Shown here: positions 34,892 through 48,547 of the stretch, in pieces | Numbering within the stretch: the stretch's first letter is position 1 | Layout of the letters: the number at the start of each line of letters is the position of its first letter | From: Bradysia coprophila | Taxonomy: Eukaryota; Arthropoda; Insecta; Diptera; Sciaridae | Reading direction: 5' to 3' | Assembly: GCF_014529535.1 (NCBI RefSeq) | Contig: NW_023503456.1 | Span: 2,306,133 to 2,370,132 of the forward strand | DNA length: 64,000 nt | Notes under the pieces: generated by a model | What the model saw: the letters and a program-made list of their open reading frames with translations, nothing else | Database searches by the model: none | What the model was told of the DNA's origin: nothing | Translations under genes and position numbers: made by a program

Positions 34892-35396
34892 ATGCGATCT
34901 GAACGGGTAAATGTTTGATGTTAATGTTAATCACTTTCAAAACGCTTTAACTTTCTGTAAACTACATCAACGAGCCAGAGTTGTCAAAAAAAAAAAGAAA
35001 TGCGGCGACCGCATGTGTCACATATACTGACATCTGTCAAAACACGGGACAAAAGCACCGAAAACAAAAATAAAAGTTCCCAACAGATAGTATTGTCTGC
35101 AAGAACTTCATTCGAAGTGAAAGGTAATGCAATGCAAAAATCAGATGAACCGTGACTTTCGCATCGGCAAAATTAAAATTTTTCCAGCGACTTTCCAACC
35201 AAAAATTCAGCACAACAAGAATTTGATGTATACACTAATAGTGTACTACACTATCGATGTAGCGTAAATTTTGTGTTGTAGCGTCGATTCAGTGTGGTGG
35301 AAAGTTTTTATGGATGAAAAATGTTAGTCTCACGTCGCAGTACATCATTGGAAACTTCACCTTTACACTTACCTATATATATATATATATATATAT
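34892..35396. other. PUS1 upstream region and TA microsatellite
   Basis: Holds the PUS1 promoter region, a degenerate inverted repeat at about 35186-35309 (ACTTTCCAACC against GGTGGAAAGT) and a TA run at 35374-35396 that abuts the LTR element. Probably the left half of its insertion target. Confidence 0.5.
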
Positions 35397-35945
35397 AGTT
35401 TTGATAAAGCGGAATTAATAAATTTCACTTTATTTGAGATTAAAGAATGTCCGTTTAATTTAATTAAAGATCTCTTCAGTATCTCTTGCGAATGTAAGTA
35501 TTCAATATTAAGTATGACAATATGAATCAAGGGGAATTACGATTATGACCCTTCTTGGTTTTCACTATCCAATTAAATAAAGAAATGCGTTTTAATTCTT
35601 TATTGTTTCAAACGAAGTTAACAGTTCAAATGTTAATTTTACACTGGTGTCTTAAATGTTAAAGTCTTACTTATAGTCTGATCAAAACAACTTATGATCA
35701 GAGTTTTATCAGATGTTATGATTTAAGTATTTATCTTTGAAAATAGTTTTAATGCTGAATTGCATTTTGGTATTCTTTTAATTAAATGCCAAATTGCATT
35801 ATGGTGAATTTGATCTTTATTTAATCTTATCTGCTTTATTTTTGATATTCTCAATCATGAGAATATTTTATGCGTGGGTTCGCCAAATGGATGCGTTGCA
35901 TTTGGTTCTTTGTTTTCTTCTTGCTTTGGTTCGGTTATCATAACT
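35397..35945 (-). repeat. 3' LTR
   Basis: 549 bp, matching 43090-43643 except for a 5-bp indel near 35820. The last codons of the env-like frame (stop at 35855) read into it. Outer flank is a TA microsatellite. Confidence 0.92.
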
Positions 35946-35957
35946 CTCCCTTTCTTT
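35946..35957 (-). other. Polypurine tract
   Basis: On the minus strand AAAGAAAGGGAG lies directly before the 3' LTR start AGTTATG, the expected site for plus-strand DNA priming. Confidence 0.75.
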
Positions 35958-36192
35958 AATTCAACTACAGGTTGATAAATTTGTAGGGGAACTTTACGTT
36001 GTTTACAATAAATGATGCTAGAACCAATAATCACACATAGCAAAAGTGATATAATGATAAATGAACTATTCCTGTATTGAGTTTGTACATACTGTACATC
36101 AGTTATTTTGTCCAGGTTATTTATGTTTTGAAAATGTATTTGTTCAAGAGTCATGTTAGAGACATCCACTAACTTTTTCATTTCTTTAAGTA

Positions 36193-36320
36193 GGGTACGG
36201 ACCCCAGTATTCGGCATAGTTTAGAATATCGGCCACAACAATGGGTTTCATTGGGTTTCATTGTTCTAAACAATAGATGGCCGATATTCTAAACTATGCC
36301 GAATACTGGGGTCCGTACCC
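36193..36320. mobile_element. TA-flanked palindromic MITE inside env
   Basis: 128 bp bounded by TA dinucleotides (36191-36192 and 36321-36322). The arms are perfect or nearly perfect reverse complements of about 45 bp (GGGTACGGACCCCAGTATTC and onward). A tiny centre contains a TGGGTTTCATTGGGTTTCATTG repeat. TA duplication plus short inverted ends suggests a Tc1/mariner-type MITE. Confidence 0.8.
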
Positions 36321-37461
36321 TACATTTGGTAAAATTACATGATTTACATATTTTTTATTTGAAATTATTGTTTGATTTATCTGAATCTGACAATTTTCGA
36401 ATTTTAACAGATAAGTTCCGTTTAGTTGAATATTTTGGGTGTTGCAGTTTTGTATTAAGACATCTTTACTATTGACTATCAAGGCCGTATTTTCTGTTAT
36501 TGTCTTTATAAATGTTTCGCGATTAATCTCGAAGTTACATTCAATCATTGGATTCTCAAAGATAGTCTGGATACATTTGTCATCTATTTTGTTTAATTGA
36601 TTTTTGTATTTAGTGGGGTAGTATAAAATGTTATTTAGAGAAAGTACTCCTGTAATTTCTGGTTTCAATTGTAGATGACCATTTTTATTAGGGACGGGTT
36701 CAATGATGATATTAGCATAGAGTGTTGTTCCATAATTTGGTACACTTAAAATTAGTAGCAGAGTGCTGTTATACATGGCTATTCTTAATTGAATTTCAGA
36801 GAATTCGTCTAGGGTGATATTATTATTGATTATCTCATCATAGGTGAGTATGTCTCTACTGAGAATATTTAATCTAGACATTAAAATTATTTCTTTCAGT
36901 TTTTCAATTTCACTGATCAAATCATTCATATTTTTTCGTATAAGTATTTCAAAATGAAGTTGATACATTTCTTGCTCGAATTGTGACATAGCGTGAAAGA
37001 ATTCATCAATTTTGCTCATTATTTTTTTATTAGACTGATTGATGGATGAGGATATGTTTTGTAATTGTTTTGTCATTTTGTCGTTGATAGTAATTTGTTT
37101 GTCATTATTTTTTATTAATTTAGTGTTGGTCAATTGTAAATTTACGAAATGATTTTCAATGTTCTGTCTGTCGTTATCGTCCATCGTTCCATAGAGATAT
37201 TTAAATCCTGTACCAAACGCGTTTACTAGTCCTCTTTTGACACGAGAGTGAGGGATTAGGGTTAAGTACTCTTTTTGTAATCGGTCAAATTCTTGAAGTA
37301 ACTCGGGGGAATGGTTATTAGTACGATCGAGGCTTGATTTTATCAGTTCAATATTTATTTCGTATTCGGTTAGATTAACCGTGTGGATAATGTATCGATA
37401 TGAAGACACTAGTTGAGTGTAATTTGTTTGGATCAATGTGAAACCGTTGCCGTGTGTCAAG

Positions 37462-40400
37462 TCATGGATTTCCAATGTTTGGGATTGTATTTGTGATAGT
37501 GTCAGGAGGATCCCTAGGAGGAAGTTCTTCATTAAATTCTTGTTCAAATTTCTTTTTTCGTTTAAATTGATCCTTATGTGAAATTATTTTTGTTGCAGTG
37601 TTTTTAATTTTTGTCTTCGAAATGATTTGTCCTTTAATTTTCTTGTATTTGTTTTTCTTATTTTTAGGTCCAGGAATAATTTTCAATAAAGTTGGATTAA
37701 CGTCCTTGTCTGCTCTATTTTTATTTAATTTGTCAATAATTTTTCTCTTTCTGTTCAATGTCAATTCGTATGTGTCTTGGAAGGTTTGTGGGTTTGAAGA
37801 GAAGTGTAAATCGGAGGGTTTCGATTGCGTGGTCAAATGAAGAGTATTGTTATAATAGAAGAGGGCTTCGTATTCAAAGTCGGTATAATATGTGCGATCG
37901 TTAGCTCTTTCAGAGTTTCGAAGAACGATTATTTGCTCGTTCAGAGTTCCGTGTAGGCGTTCTATATCCGAATTTCCGGTGTGCCTATTGCTAGTAGTGG
38001 AATGATAAGCAATGTTTTTTTCTGTCAGGAATGTAAAGAATTCCAGGCTATTGAGTCCTCCTTCGTTGTCGAAAGTGACATTTTTTGGAGTACCCAAGTA
38101 ATGGAAGATACGAATAGTAGCATTTAGAAGTGATTTCCATTCTCTTGTTTCTATAGGTTCGATTGCTGCAAATTTTGAAAATTTGTCAATGCAGCTGAGG
38201 AATTTTCTTTCGTTTCCTGAGAACCATATATCCATGTAGAAGCTTTGCCTTGGCTTATTAGGTGTTTGCGTTAATTCAAAAGGAAGTTTCACGGGTTGTC
38301 GATCGATTTTGGATATTGCACAAGTGTTGCAATTGTTTATCAATTTTGTAATATAAATTTTTAAATTTGGATAATAGAAATCTTTCTTTAAAGTTTGATA
38401 CGTTTTTTCGATACCTGCGTGATTGCTTGTTTTAAAATGAAATAAATTTATTTTGTCCAGCAGATCTGTTTCATCGAGATTTATCAGATTTTTAGTACAT
38501 ACTTCTAAATTTGTTTTTATTTGGATGGATGCAGTATACGTTTGGAATTGATTATGTAATTCCAGGGTGTCAAATATTATTCCAGTTTTTATATCAGGGT
38601 GAGTGGAGATGCATTCAGATAATATTCTGTCAAAGATTTCGTTAGTGTAATTTATTTCTGAGATCGTAATGACTGTGTGGTTATGTACGAATAAATTCGT
38701 TTGTTCTGACGGTCCAATAGTCATTTTTATTTGACGAGTGAAATAATTTAAGGGTTTTTCAGAAATAGGAAGGTAATATAGATCGTCTGATTCAGCGCTG
38801 TGCTGAGTATCTAGAGATGATTCGTTATCATTAATTTTTAATTGAGACGGTGGGAAAGTCAGCGTTCGTACATTTTGTTTACAAATGTATGAATGGGAAT
38901 AGAGACTTTTTTTAGTTTGGTAGAAGCGTAAGCAATGGGGACACTGTACGTCTGTCGCGTTTTTTCTTTCTAGAGCATTTATTTCTTCAGTAGGAAGTCG
39001 AGATAGAGCGTCAGCTATAACGTTGTCTTTTCCTTTTATGTGTGAGATATCAAAATTGTATTCGTTCAAACGAATTTTCCATCGTTGGAGTTTAGCATTT
39101 GGTTCTTTCAAATTAGATAGCCAAATTAATGCTTTATGATCAGTTTGTAATTTAAATTTGACTCCATAGAGATAATGTCTGAATTGTTTACAAGCCCATA
39201 TTATTGATAAGAGTTCTCTTTCAGTAGTATCGTAATTTTGTTGGGCTTTATCCAAGGCTTTACTTGCATAAGCAATGGGTTTGCCTTTTTGGGATAGGAC
39301 TGCTCCAAGAGCGAATAAGCTTGCGTCTGTAGTTAATGTAAATATTTCATTAAAATCGGGGTAGACGAGTATAGGGTCAGAAGTTAATAAAAGTTTTAAA
39401 GTTTCGAAGGATTTCATACTTTTTTCATTATGAACTATCTTCTCCGTTTTTCGCGTAAGGTTAGTCAACGGTTTAGCTATTTTTGCATAGTCTTTGATAA
39501 ATTTGTGATAATAGCCGGTCATTCCTAAAAATGAACGAATATCCTTTAGAGTTTTGGGTAGAGGAAGATTTAGAATGGTTTTAATTTTATCCGGATTCGG
39601 CTTGATACCTTCTGGTGTAATTACATGTCCTAAGAGCATAGTTTCTTTTTTCAGGAATTCGGTTTTGTCTAACTGAACTTTAAGGTTAACTTCTCTGAGT
39701 CTTTGGAAAACTGTTTTGAGGGCATTTATATGTTCTTGTAGGGATACGCTGAATATGATTATGTCATCCATGTAGACGTAACAAAATTTTCCTATTTCAT
39801 TTCGTAGAACGTTATTCATCATTCGTTGAAACGTTGCCGGTGCATTTTTCAGGCCAAATGGCATTCGAACAAATTCGTAATGTCCGTCGGAAGTTGAGAA
39901 AGCAGTTTTCTCTATGTCTGAGGGGTCGATTTCTATTTGATGAAATCCCTTCGCTAAGTCTAGGACACTGAAGTAATTGCATTTTCCCAGTTTAGAAAGA
40001 ATGTCATCAATGTTTGGAATGGGATATTTATCTTCGAGGGGGTACGCACTCCAGGAAATCTTTTGAAAGATTTCAAAACATCATGAGAATCTTTCCTCTG
40101 AATTTTTATTGAAAGATTTTTTCTACATCTTGTAGATTTTTAAAGATCACAGCTCGGGTTCTAAAATCTTTAAATTAAGAGACTTTTGAAAATTTTTAAA
40201 TAATTTCTTAAAAATCTTTTTCCTCAAAATTTCAAAATTACCATAGAGATTTTTCGGATTCTTGCGATTCGGATTCGGAGTCCAAGAAATCTTACTGAAG
40301 GAAAGATTTTAAAACATCTGAAGAATCTTCTTTCTTTAGAAATTTGGAAAGATCGTTCCAACATCACTGAAGATTTTTACACATCAGAAGAATCTTGTTT

Positions 40401-41646
40401 CTCCGGAAGAAGGTTTTAAAATACAAATCTACAAATCTAACATAACAATTTGTTGAAAGTAAAAAAAGGAGTTCTAAGGAAATTCTTAGATTTCTTTAAA
40501 TCCTTGCTATTCAAATTTTTTCTACACCTTGTAGATCTAAAATTCGAGAAATAAAAATCTTTGTCCTAAAAATCTCAAAATTCCCGTAGAGATTTGTCGG
40601 ATTCTTGCAGGTACGCACTCCAGATCTTATGCAAGATTTTAAAATATCATGAGAATCTTTCTTCTGAATTTTTATGGAAAGATTGTTTCTACACCTTGTA
40701 GATTTTTAAACACCACAGTTCGGTTCTAAAATTCGAAAAATAAAAATTTTCAAATTAGAAGACTTTTGAAGATTTTTAAAAAAACTTCATAAAAATCTTT
40801 GTCCTCAAAATCTCAAAATTCCCATAGAGATTTTTATGATTTTTGCAAGCTACTAAAGTGAGTATCCCCTCGTTTATCTTCCTTTGTGGCATCGTTTAAT
40901 TTACGATAGTCAATTACCATACGCCATTTCTTTTTGGCAGAGGCATCCAGTTTCTTAGGTACTACCCAAATGGGTGCATTATAGGGTGAGTTAGAATGTC
41001 TAATTATTCCGTTTTCCAACATTTCTTTTATTTGCCTATCGACTTCTTCTTTCAATGCATAGGGGTATCGATAAATTTTAGTATAGATAGGTTGAGAATT
41101 GTTTGTTTGAAGAGAATGTTTTACGTCATTTGTAAATGTAAGGTCGTCGCCGTCTTTATAAAATATGTCTTTAAAATTTTGAGTTAATGTTTTGATTTCT
41201 TGGATTTCAAATGGTTTGAGGTGATCAAAACGTAGATCTTCTTCGAAATTAGTAGAACTGTATAGTTCAGGTTGCGGTTCAATTATACATGAATTAATTT
41301 CTTCTGATGGTTCTTCATCAGGGTGGAAATATAATGGGGCAATTTGTCCATTGATACGGATGCATTTTTCCGAGAAGCAGATGTCTGCATCATTGGATAT
41401 CAAAATATCATTTGCGATTAAGCCATCTAATTTTTCATGAAATGGTGTGACGTAGAAGGTAACTTCTTTTTGAGATATGGGGAAATTAAACAATTCTTTT
41501 GGGATAATGGCTTTATGATTGATTTCACGATTTCCAGTCATTGTTTTAATATGGAGAGGTTTGTCTAATTGTTGTAAAAATTTAGTTTGGCAAATGCCAG
41601 GGTTAATTACAGAAGCTGTTGCACCTGTATCTATAAGAAATCGCAT
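37462..41646 (-). pseudogene. pol: Pol (protease-RT-RNase H-integrase), split by an insertion
   Basis: The frame begins with an aspartic protease (FLIDTGATASVINPG) and an RT N-terminal part up to 40873. It is interrupted by the element at 40035-40872 and resumes at 40034. RT continues with MPFGLKNAPATFQRMM and the catalytic YMDD. RNase H carries TTDASLFALGAVLSQKG. Integrase has the HHCC zinc finger (HAGIEKTYQ, CNTCAISK) and a DDE-type core. Pol lies in the -1 frame relative to gag, whose stop is at 41670, with an A-rich stretch in the overlap that would suit frameshifting. A basic C-terminal tail overlaps the env start. Outside the insertion no stops were seen. Confidence 0.9.
40035..40872. 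mobile_element. CGAGGGG-ended element inserted in pol, 8-bp TSD
   Basis: 838 bp between exact duplications TTTATCTT at 40027-40034 and 40873-40880. The ends are CGAGGGGGTACGCACT and, inverted, CGAGGGGATACTCACT. The interior is AT-rich, non-coding and partly duplicated: GTACGCACTCCAG and the following 200 bp appear at 40041 and again at 40612. The 8-bp duplication with inverted ends fits a hAT-type non-autonomous transposon. The element at 58136-58382 shares the CGAGGGG terminus. Confidence 0.85.
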
Positions 41647-41669
41647 GTATCCTATGCGGGATTTGATTT

Positions 41670-42773
41670 TTACATATGGTAATTTGTTTGTTTTTCCGAG
41701 GCTTCCAAATGAAAATTTTGGATTTCTTCGGGAAGTGAGCTCTCAATTTGTTCGGTTTGGGTTTCAACACATTCTTGATTTTGGTCTTCATAATAATCAT
41801 TTTCATAATTGTCGTAATCATCATGTTCATCATTAGTGTGTTCGTTATGGTAAAGTCTTCGTACTTGTGAAGAACGTGGATCTATATCCATAGGTTCTGG
41901 TTTGTTTTGTTTAGAAAATTCCAAAGGTTTAGGAGGATAATTGTTATTTGGAGGATTGGGATTAAAAGGTCTTGATTGAAAGTTGCTATTTCGTTGAAAA
42001 TTATTGTTTTGAAAGGGTGGACGTGGTTGAAAGTTTTGTCTTTGAACAAATGGTTTAGGACTAAAATTTTGTTGAACTTGTTTGGGTGGAGACGTTTGGT
42101 TTTGTGGATAATTTGATCTTGGATTAACAGTTCTTTCAGGATTAGAACGGTATTCATTCATGGGATTGAATGTATGTTTGTCTTCCACATAGCGGTATTT
42201 CGTCAAAATTTCTAACGCTTGGTCCAATGTCTGAACAGTGTTATTTGAAATAACAGTTCGCATATCATTAGGTAAACCCATAGCGAATGTTTCTAATGCT
42301 TTTTCACGATACACTTTCAGTAAATTCAATGAATTTGTTTGTTCACATTTTTGAATTAAAGAGCTAAGAATTGCTCTAACTTCGTTATAAAAATTGTATG
42401 CGTTGCCTTTAAATTTCAACTCGATCATTTTTGTGTAAAGTCTAGATTCTGAATCTAAACCACCAAAATGTTTGTATAAAATTTCTTTGATTTGATTCCA
42501 CGTATCAGTTTCACCAATATAAATCTTAATCACTTCGCGAGCTTTCTTAATTAATTTTGACTTAATTTTATTCATGATGATTTTTTGACTATCATCGTCA
42601 TATTTCAAAATAAAAGGTAAAATATCTTCGATTTCTTGAATGAACGTGCTTAAATCTTTTGTATCACCATTAAAACTTTCTATTTCTTTAATTGCTTTTA
42701 CAGCGAATGGGTGAGTAATAACATTATAGTTACCCAGGATTCCTGGTTGGATGATGCTTCCTTGAGTCGGCAT
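41670..42773 (-). CDS. gag: Gag-like polyprotein of the LTR element
   Basis: I place the start at the ATG at 42773 (MPTQGSIIQPGILGNYNV), giving 367 residues; the open frame extends further upstream without better context. A helical capsid-like region (HPFAVKAIKEIESFNGD, FGGLDSESRLYTKMIELKFKG) is followed by a long Asn/Pro/Gln/Phe-rich segment and an acidic stretch with many Asp, Glu and His. No CCHC zinc knuckle is visible, as in several gypsy-group gag proteins with basic nucleocapsids. It ends in the -1 overlap with pol and is intact as read. Confidence 0.85.
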   Translation of the reverse strand: MPTQGSIIQPGILGNYNVITHPFAVKAIKEIESFNGDTKDLSTFIQEIEDILPFILKYDDDSQKIIMNKIKSKLIKKAREVIKIYIGETDTWNQIKEILYKHFGGLDSESRLYTKMIELKFKGNAYNFYNEVRAILSSLIQKCEQTNSLNLLKVYREKALETFAMGLPNDMRTVISNNTVQTLDQALEILTKYRYVEDKHTFNPMNEYRSNPERTVNPRSNYPQNQTSPPKQVQQNFSPKPFVQRQNFQPRPPFQNNNFQRNSNFQSRPFNPNPPNNNYPPKPLEFSKQNKPEPMDIDPRSSQVRRLYHNEHTNDEHDDYDNYENDYYEDQNQECVETQTEQIESSLPEEIQNFHLEASEKQTNYHM

Positions 42774-43072
42774 GATTGCTGTTTCCAGGTTGATTTTTCT
42801 TAAGTTTAACTGGTCTTCAAACGGCCCAAATGGTATTCTGCTAGTGCTAAGCCCCAAATTGTGTCGTACTGAAGTTATGAAGAACAATCGGCGTTTGAAT
42901 AATTCTCTGGAGTTTTATTCAACTTAGGTGATGTTTCTTCACTTAATTTGTGAATCGGGATTCACGGTTTTCTGCCAGGTGCAGTGAGTCACTTTTGCAA
43001 TTTGTTACGAGTGGTAAGTCCGTAATACTGGATTTACTTTATGGTAAAATTAATTTAATTTTCACTTGGTAA

Positions 43073-43089
43073 ATCCTTCCTGCTGCGCC

Positions 43090-43090
<1 letters not shown>
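43073..43090 (-). other. Primer-binding site, tRNA-Ser-like
   Basis: On the minus strand TGGCGCAGCAGGAAGGAT follows the 5' LTR end. From memory it closely resembles the complement of the 3' end of insect tRNA-Ser, the primer used by 17.6/297-type elements, with about two mismatches. Confidence 0.6.
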
Positions 43091-43761
<671 letters not shown>

Positions 43762-43816
43762 CGACGTCTAAATTGCGATGCGAGACTTTACAATTTTTCA
43801 TTCATATATCTTACTG

Positions 43817-44154
43817 AAATCCACGCCATTAGTCGTATAAATTTATACGTCAGAGAGAGCTTTTTAGTATGGAAATGAAAACTAAAATTGAGATATCTTT
43901 GCTGTTTTAAGTGGTTTTTCATATTTTTTGGACCAAAATGTTTTAAAATTTGGTTAATGTCAATCGATTCCAAACACACTTTAAAACATTTTGGTCCAAA
44001 AAAATATGAAAAACCACTTAAAACAGCGAAGATATCTCAATTTTAGTTTTCATTTCCATACTAAATCGCAAAATAGAAAAACTGTCAGATCGCAACAAAG
44101 GAGAAAAAAGCTCTCTCTGACGCATAAATGTATACGACTAATATGGCGTGGATT
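43817..44154. repeat. Foldback MITE, about 150-bp arms
   Basis: AATCCACGCCATTAGTCGTA at the left end and its inverted copy at the right end, followed inward by GTCAGAGAGAGCTTTTT and TTTTGGACCAAAATGTTTTA. The right arm carries about 40 extra bases near 44070. Non-coding. Confidence 0.75.
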
Positions 44155-44283
44155 GCACTACAACACAAAGCTTAAACTACGAAGACTTGAAGTGGTGAAT
44201 TGCTGTTTTAGAAATTCACCGGAAAGATACGTTGCCGATGCGAAATTGACAGTTCAATTGATTTTTTGATTGAAATTAAAGTT

Positions 44284-44431
44284 GATTTCACAGTTATCCG
44301 TTTTGTCTAGGCTTTGCTTGACAGTTCACACAACTTGACACAATTTAGCACATTGGTACATCTATTGTTTGAAGTGTCACCTGTCACGTACACGGAGGAG
44401 AAACGGAGACAAAACGGATGACTGTGAATAC
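44284..44431. repeat. Inverted-repeat MITE with a diverged neighbour
   Basis: TTCACAGTTATCCGTTTTGT pairs with ACAAAACGGATGACTGTGAA across about 100 bp. A related, more diverged unit (ATTCACAGTCATTCGTTTTC) follows at about 44448-44580. The word TCATCCGTTTTG also occurs at 61534. Confidence 0.65.
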
Positions 44432-44796
44432 AACTTATAACTGAATTCACAGTCATTCGTTTTCTTTCCGTTTTACACTGTTTGAAATGACAACTGTCAC
44501 TTACAAAACGGAATGAAAAAGGATGGCTGCAAGGCCACAATCTGAATTCATAGTCGTTCCTTTTATCTCCGTTTAGCTCTATATTTACGTGATGTTTACA
44601 TGAGAACTGGACACGCTAAACACCACTGTAATGAAACGATCTATCTCACATGAGTTCTCGGTAATATCTGTTTATTGAACACATTGAACAAGATAAGAGT
44701 ATAATTACAATGTTGAGTTTACAATATTTTGCTGCGTTTTCACGTCTTACAAATACAAAAATGGAGGTGAAATCCAGAAAGAAACACAAGAATCAT

Positions 44797-44937
44797 CAGT
44801 GCCGAACTGGTCCTATGGGCATTCGGGCGATTCCCGAAGGGCCTTTTGATTTTTGTATGTATAAATGACGACGAAGGGCTTTTGAAAAATTTCTCCATAC
44901 AACGACCGAAGGGCTTTTTTGAGCCAGTCCGGCACTG
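44797..44937. mobile_element. hAT-type MITE, 8-bp TSD AGAATCAT
   Basis: 141 bp with ends CAGTGCCGAACTGG and, inverted, CAGTGCCGGACTGG. Exact 8-bp duplications AGAATCAT lie at 44789-44796 and 44938-44945. CAGTG-type ends plus an 8-bp duplication are diagnostic of hAT elements. The interior has CGAAGGGC repeats and no coding capacity. Confidence 0.88.
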
Positions 44938-45324
44938 AGAATCATCTGTCACTTCGGACGCGATTTCTTATTGGTAAAATTTTCTTACAAAATATTTTCT
45001 TGTTTACTTTCAGGCGCAGAATGAGTCACCTATAATGATATCAGTGATTATGGAAGGGATGGTAAACGTTATTAGTTTTTTAATTTTATTAAGATTTTGA
45101 TTGTCTCACCATCTCCCACACTTGTTTAAAGTTTTCACTCAGTCCCTCATACAAATCACAATTATAGGAACCAACCTCAATAATCTCTAAAGTCTAGACG
45201 GGAATCCGAAAAAAACGGTAAGACTATAGGAATTCTAGAATTCTACACGTGGGAGCAGTGGAGTAGAATTTTTTTCCCGCAAATGGTTACGTCAATGTAT
45301 ATAAACACATTGTTTCACACACCC

Positions 45325-46740
45325 GATTTCTAAAATTCTTTTTTTTCGCTTGGTAATGTCAAAAGAAAGGCTAAGTTCGAAGATGGGCGATTTTGGGTCG
45401 ACCCCTCCTGAGCTGGGGCCCAATAAGTTCTTTAGGGGTTTTCGAAGATATCTCCGGACATTTAAAAGCTACACTTATAAGTGATACGTCAAATAAAAGG
45501 TATTTACAATACCAATCGACAAAAGAAAGTTTTTGGAAATCGGGTGACCGACTCGTGAGTTAGACCACTTGGTGTGAACCAGGCACAGGGGGCGATGCAG
45601 TTTTTGCTTGTAGGTCGGCCAAATTTGAACATATTTCGTCTGTTTTTGCTTTAGGTACTGACCGTACCAATCAGGGAAAAAAAAGTTTATGAAATTTGGT
45701 TGACAGGCGCGTGAGCTGGGTCTCTTGGAGTGAGCTCTTATCTGGCTACTCGGCCGTACAGTGAACGAGGAGTATTTTGTCAATATCTCGAGTAAATTTT
45801 GACCGAATTTCATGAATTTTTTTTGTTTGAAAGGTATTAACGAATGTGAAGCGTCGGTAAAATTTCCGGTTTCCTAACAAAATGGCTGTTGGTGGCCATA
45901 TTGGATTTTAATAAAAGTGATATATCTTGGGAAAAATAGGACTTAGAGAGTTTCTGTTAACATGGAAATAATTTGTTATGTAGGCATGGGAGACGTTCAA
46001 AATTATCGATAATATCAATCGAAAGAAATTATTAAGAGATTAATCATATCGTTATCGATAATTTAATAATTATCGATAATTATCAAAATATCGATAATTA
46101 TCAAAATATCGAAATTCGATAATTATCAAAATATCGATATTTTGATATTTATCTGAAAATTCATGATAATATACCGATATATCGGAATATATCGATAAAT
46201 ATCGGATTTTCGGACCGAAATATCCATATATCGAATTATCGATATCTTGATAATTATCAAAATATCAATAATTATCGATTATCGATATTTTTTTGATAAT
46301 TTTCGATAAAAAAAGTCGATAATTATCGATTATCGATAATCGATAATTATCGATAATCATTATCATTATCGCCCATGCCTATTGTTATGTGTGTGGGGTG
46401 TTTCAGGCATTCCATATATGGACATCTATATTCACCTATATTGAGCTATATACAGGCATATAGAAATGTGAAATGTGAAGGCAAAGAGTGGATAATGCAA
46501 GTGATTTTAAAGGGCGAATAGCTTTTCGGTAGAGAATGAAGTAAAAGAAATGAAGAGTTTCACAGTAAAGGCTTTTGATACGAATAGGTGTTTCGTACGG
46601 GTCGGCGTTAGCTATGTTTTTTTCGCGGATTCGGCATCTATGGACAACCACAATAGGTTTCCCCTTACTCAGGGAGTCCAATTCGACGTGTTACAAACGT
46701 ATGCTTGAACCTATAAGACCCCAGTACTTCGTACGGGTCT
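45325..46740 (+). mobile_element. Long dispersed repeat family, copy 3, with nested hAT MITE
   Basis: Shares the internal order of copies 1 and 2 (TTGCTTGTAGGTCGGCCA, AAATGGCTG, TCCATATATGGACATC, TCGGCGTTAGCTATG) but lacks their left end. At its right side, 46622-46740, it carries the reverse complement of that left end, finishing CAGTACTTCGTACGGGTCT. So the family either has terminal inverted repeats of about 120 bp or two copies meet here head-on. A 401-bp element interrupts it at 45981-46381. Confidence 0.78.
45981..46381. mobile_element. hAT-type MITE with TATCGATA filler, 8-bp TSD
   Basis: 401 bp with ends TAGGCATGGGAGA and, inverted, TAGGCATGGGCGA. Exact duplications TTGTTATG flank it at 45973-45980 and 46382-46389. 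Copies 1 and 2 of the host repeat show the uninterrupted site with a single TTGTTTTG. The interior is almost entirely permutations of ATAATTATCGATAATATCGA, a strongly self-pairing sequence. Confidence 0.9.
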
Positions 46741-46918
46741 AAAAATTATATATCGAATAGCTGTGTCCCAGCCTCCCTAACACTAACTTTCTCCCACCAC
46801 TTTTGCTAAAAATATTTTGACATGTCACGTTCCAATTGACGTTCTTGACGTTCTTGACAGTGTGGCAAAAACAAAATTTCTCTAATTCTTTGATCACCAA
46901 TCCGCTGAAATCGTCGAA
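46741..46918 (+). promoter_or_regulatory. Compact upstream region of ZNF330
   Basis: Only 178 bp separate the end of the dispersed repeat from the ZNF330 start codon. The promoter must be here or in the repeat. No TATA box is evident close to a start site. Confidence 0.35.
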
Positions 46919-48475
<1,557 letters not shown>

Positions 48476-48500
48476 TAATCAAAAAATTTTCCTTTTTTCG

Positions 48501-48510
48501 AATAAATAAA
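48501..48510 (+). promoter_or_regulatory. ZNF330 poly(A) signals
   Basis: Two overlapping AATAAA hexamers (AATAAATAAA), 53 bp past the stop, in the 100-bp gap before the Ana1 stop. On the other strand ATTAAA at 48474-48479 may serve Ana1. Confidence 0.55.
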
Positions 48511-48547
48511 ATGAAATCACAAAAAAGGTGCTCGCGTGTGTGTCGAA

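Larger units (their letters stand above)
35855..37547 (-). pseudogene. env: Env-like gene, interrupted by a MITE
   Basis: A hydrophobic signal-like N-terminus (NFLLGILLTLS) starts at 37547, overlapping the end of pol. A furin-type RVKR site at about residues 102-105 is followed by a Gly-rich hydrophobic segment, the layout of the insect F-like envelope proteins carried by errantiviruses. Many Asn-x-Ser/Thr sites and a long coiled region follow. A 128-bp palindromic element at 36193-36320 stops the frame. Beyond it the frame continues with a transmembrane segment (SFIIISLLLCVIIGSSIIYC) and a basic cytoplasmic tail. As it stands the product lacks its membrane anchor and is presumably non-functional. 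Confidence 0.85.

Noticed and set aside
41519..41836. 105-residue plus-strand frame
   Set aside because: Antisense shadow of the retroelement gag-pol junction.
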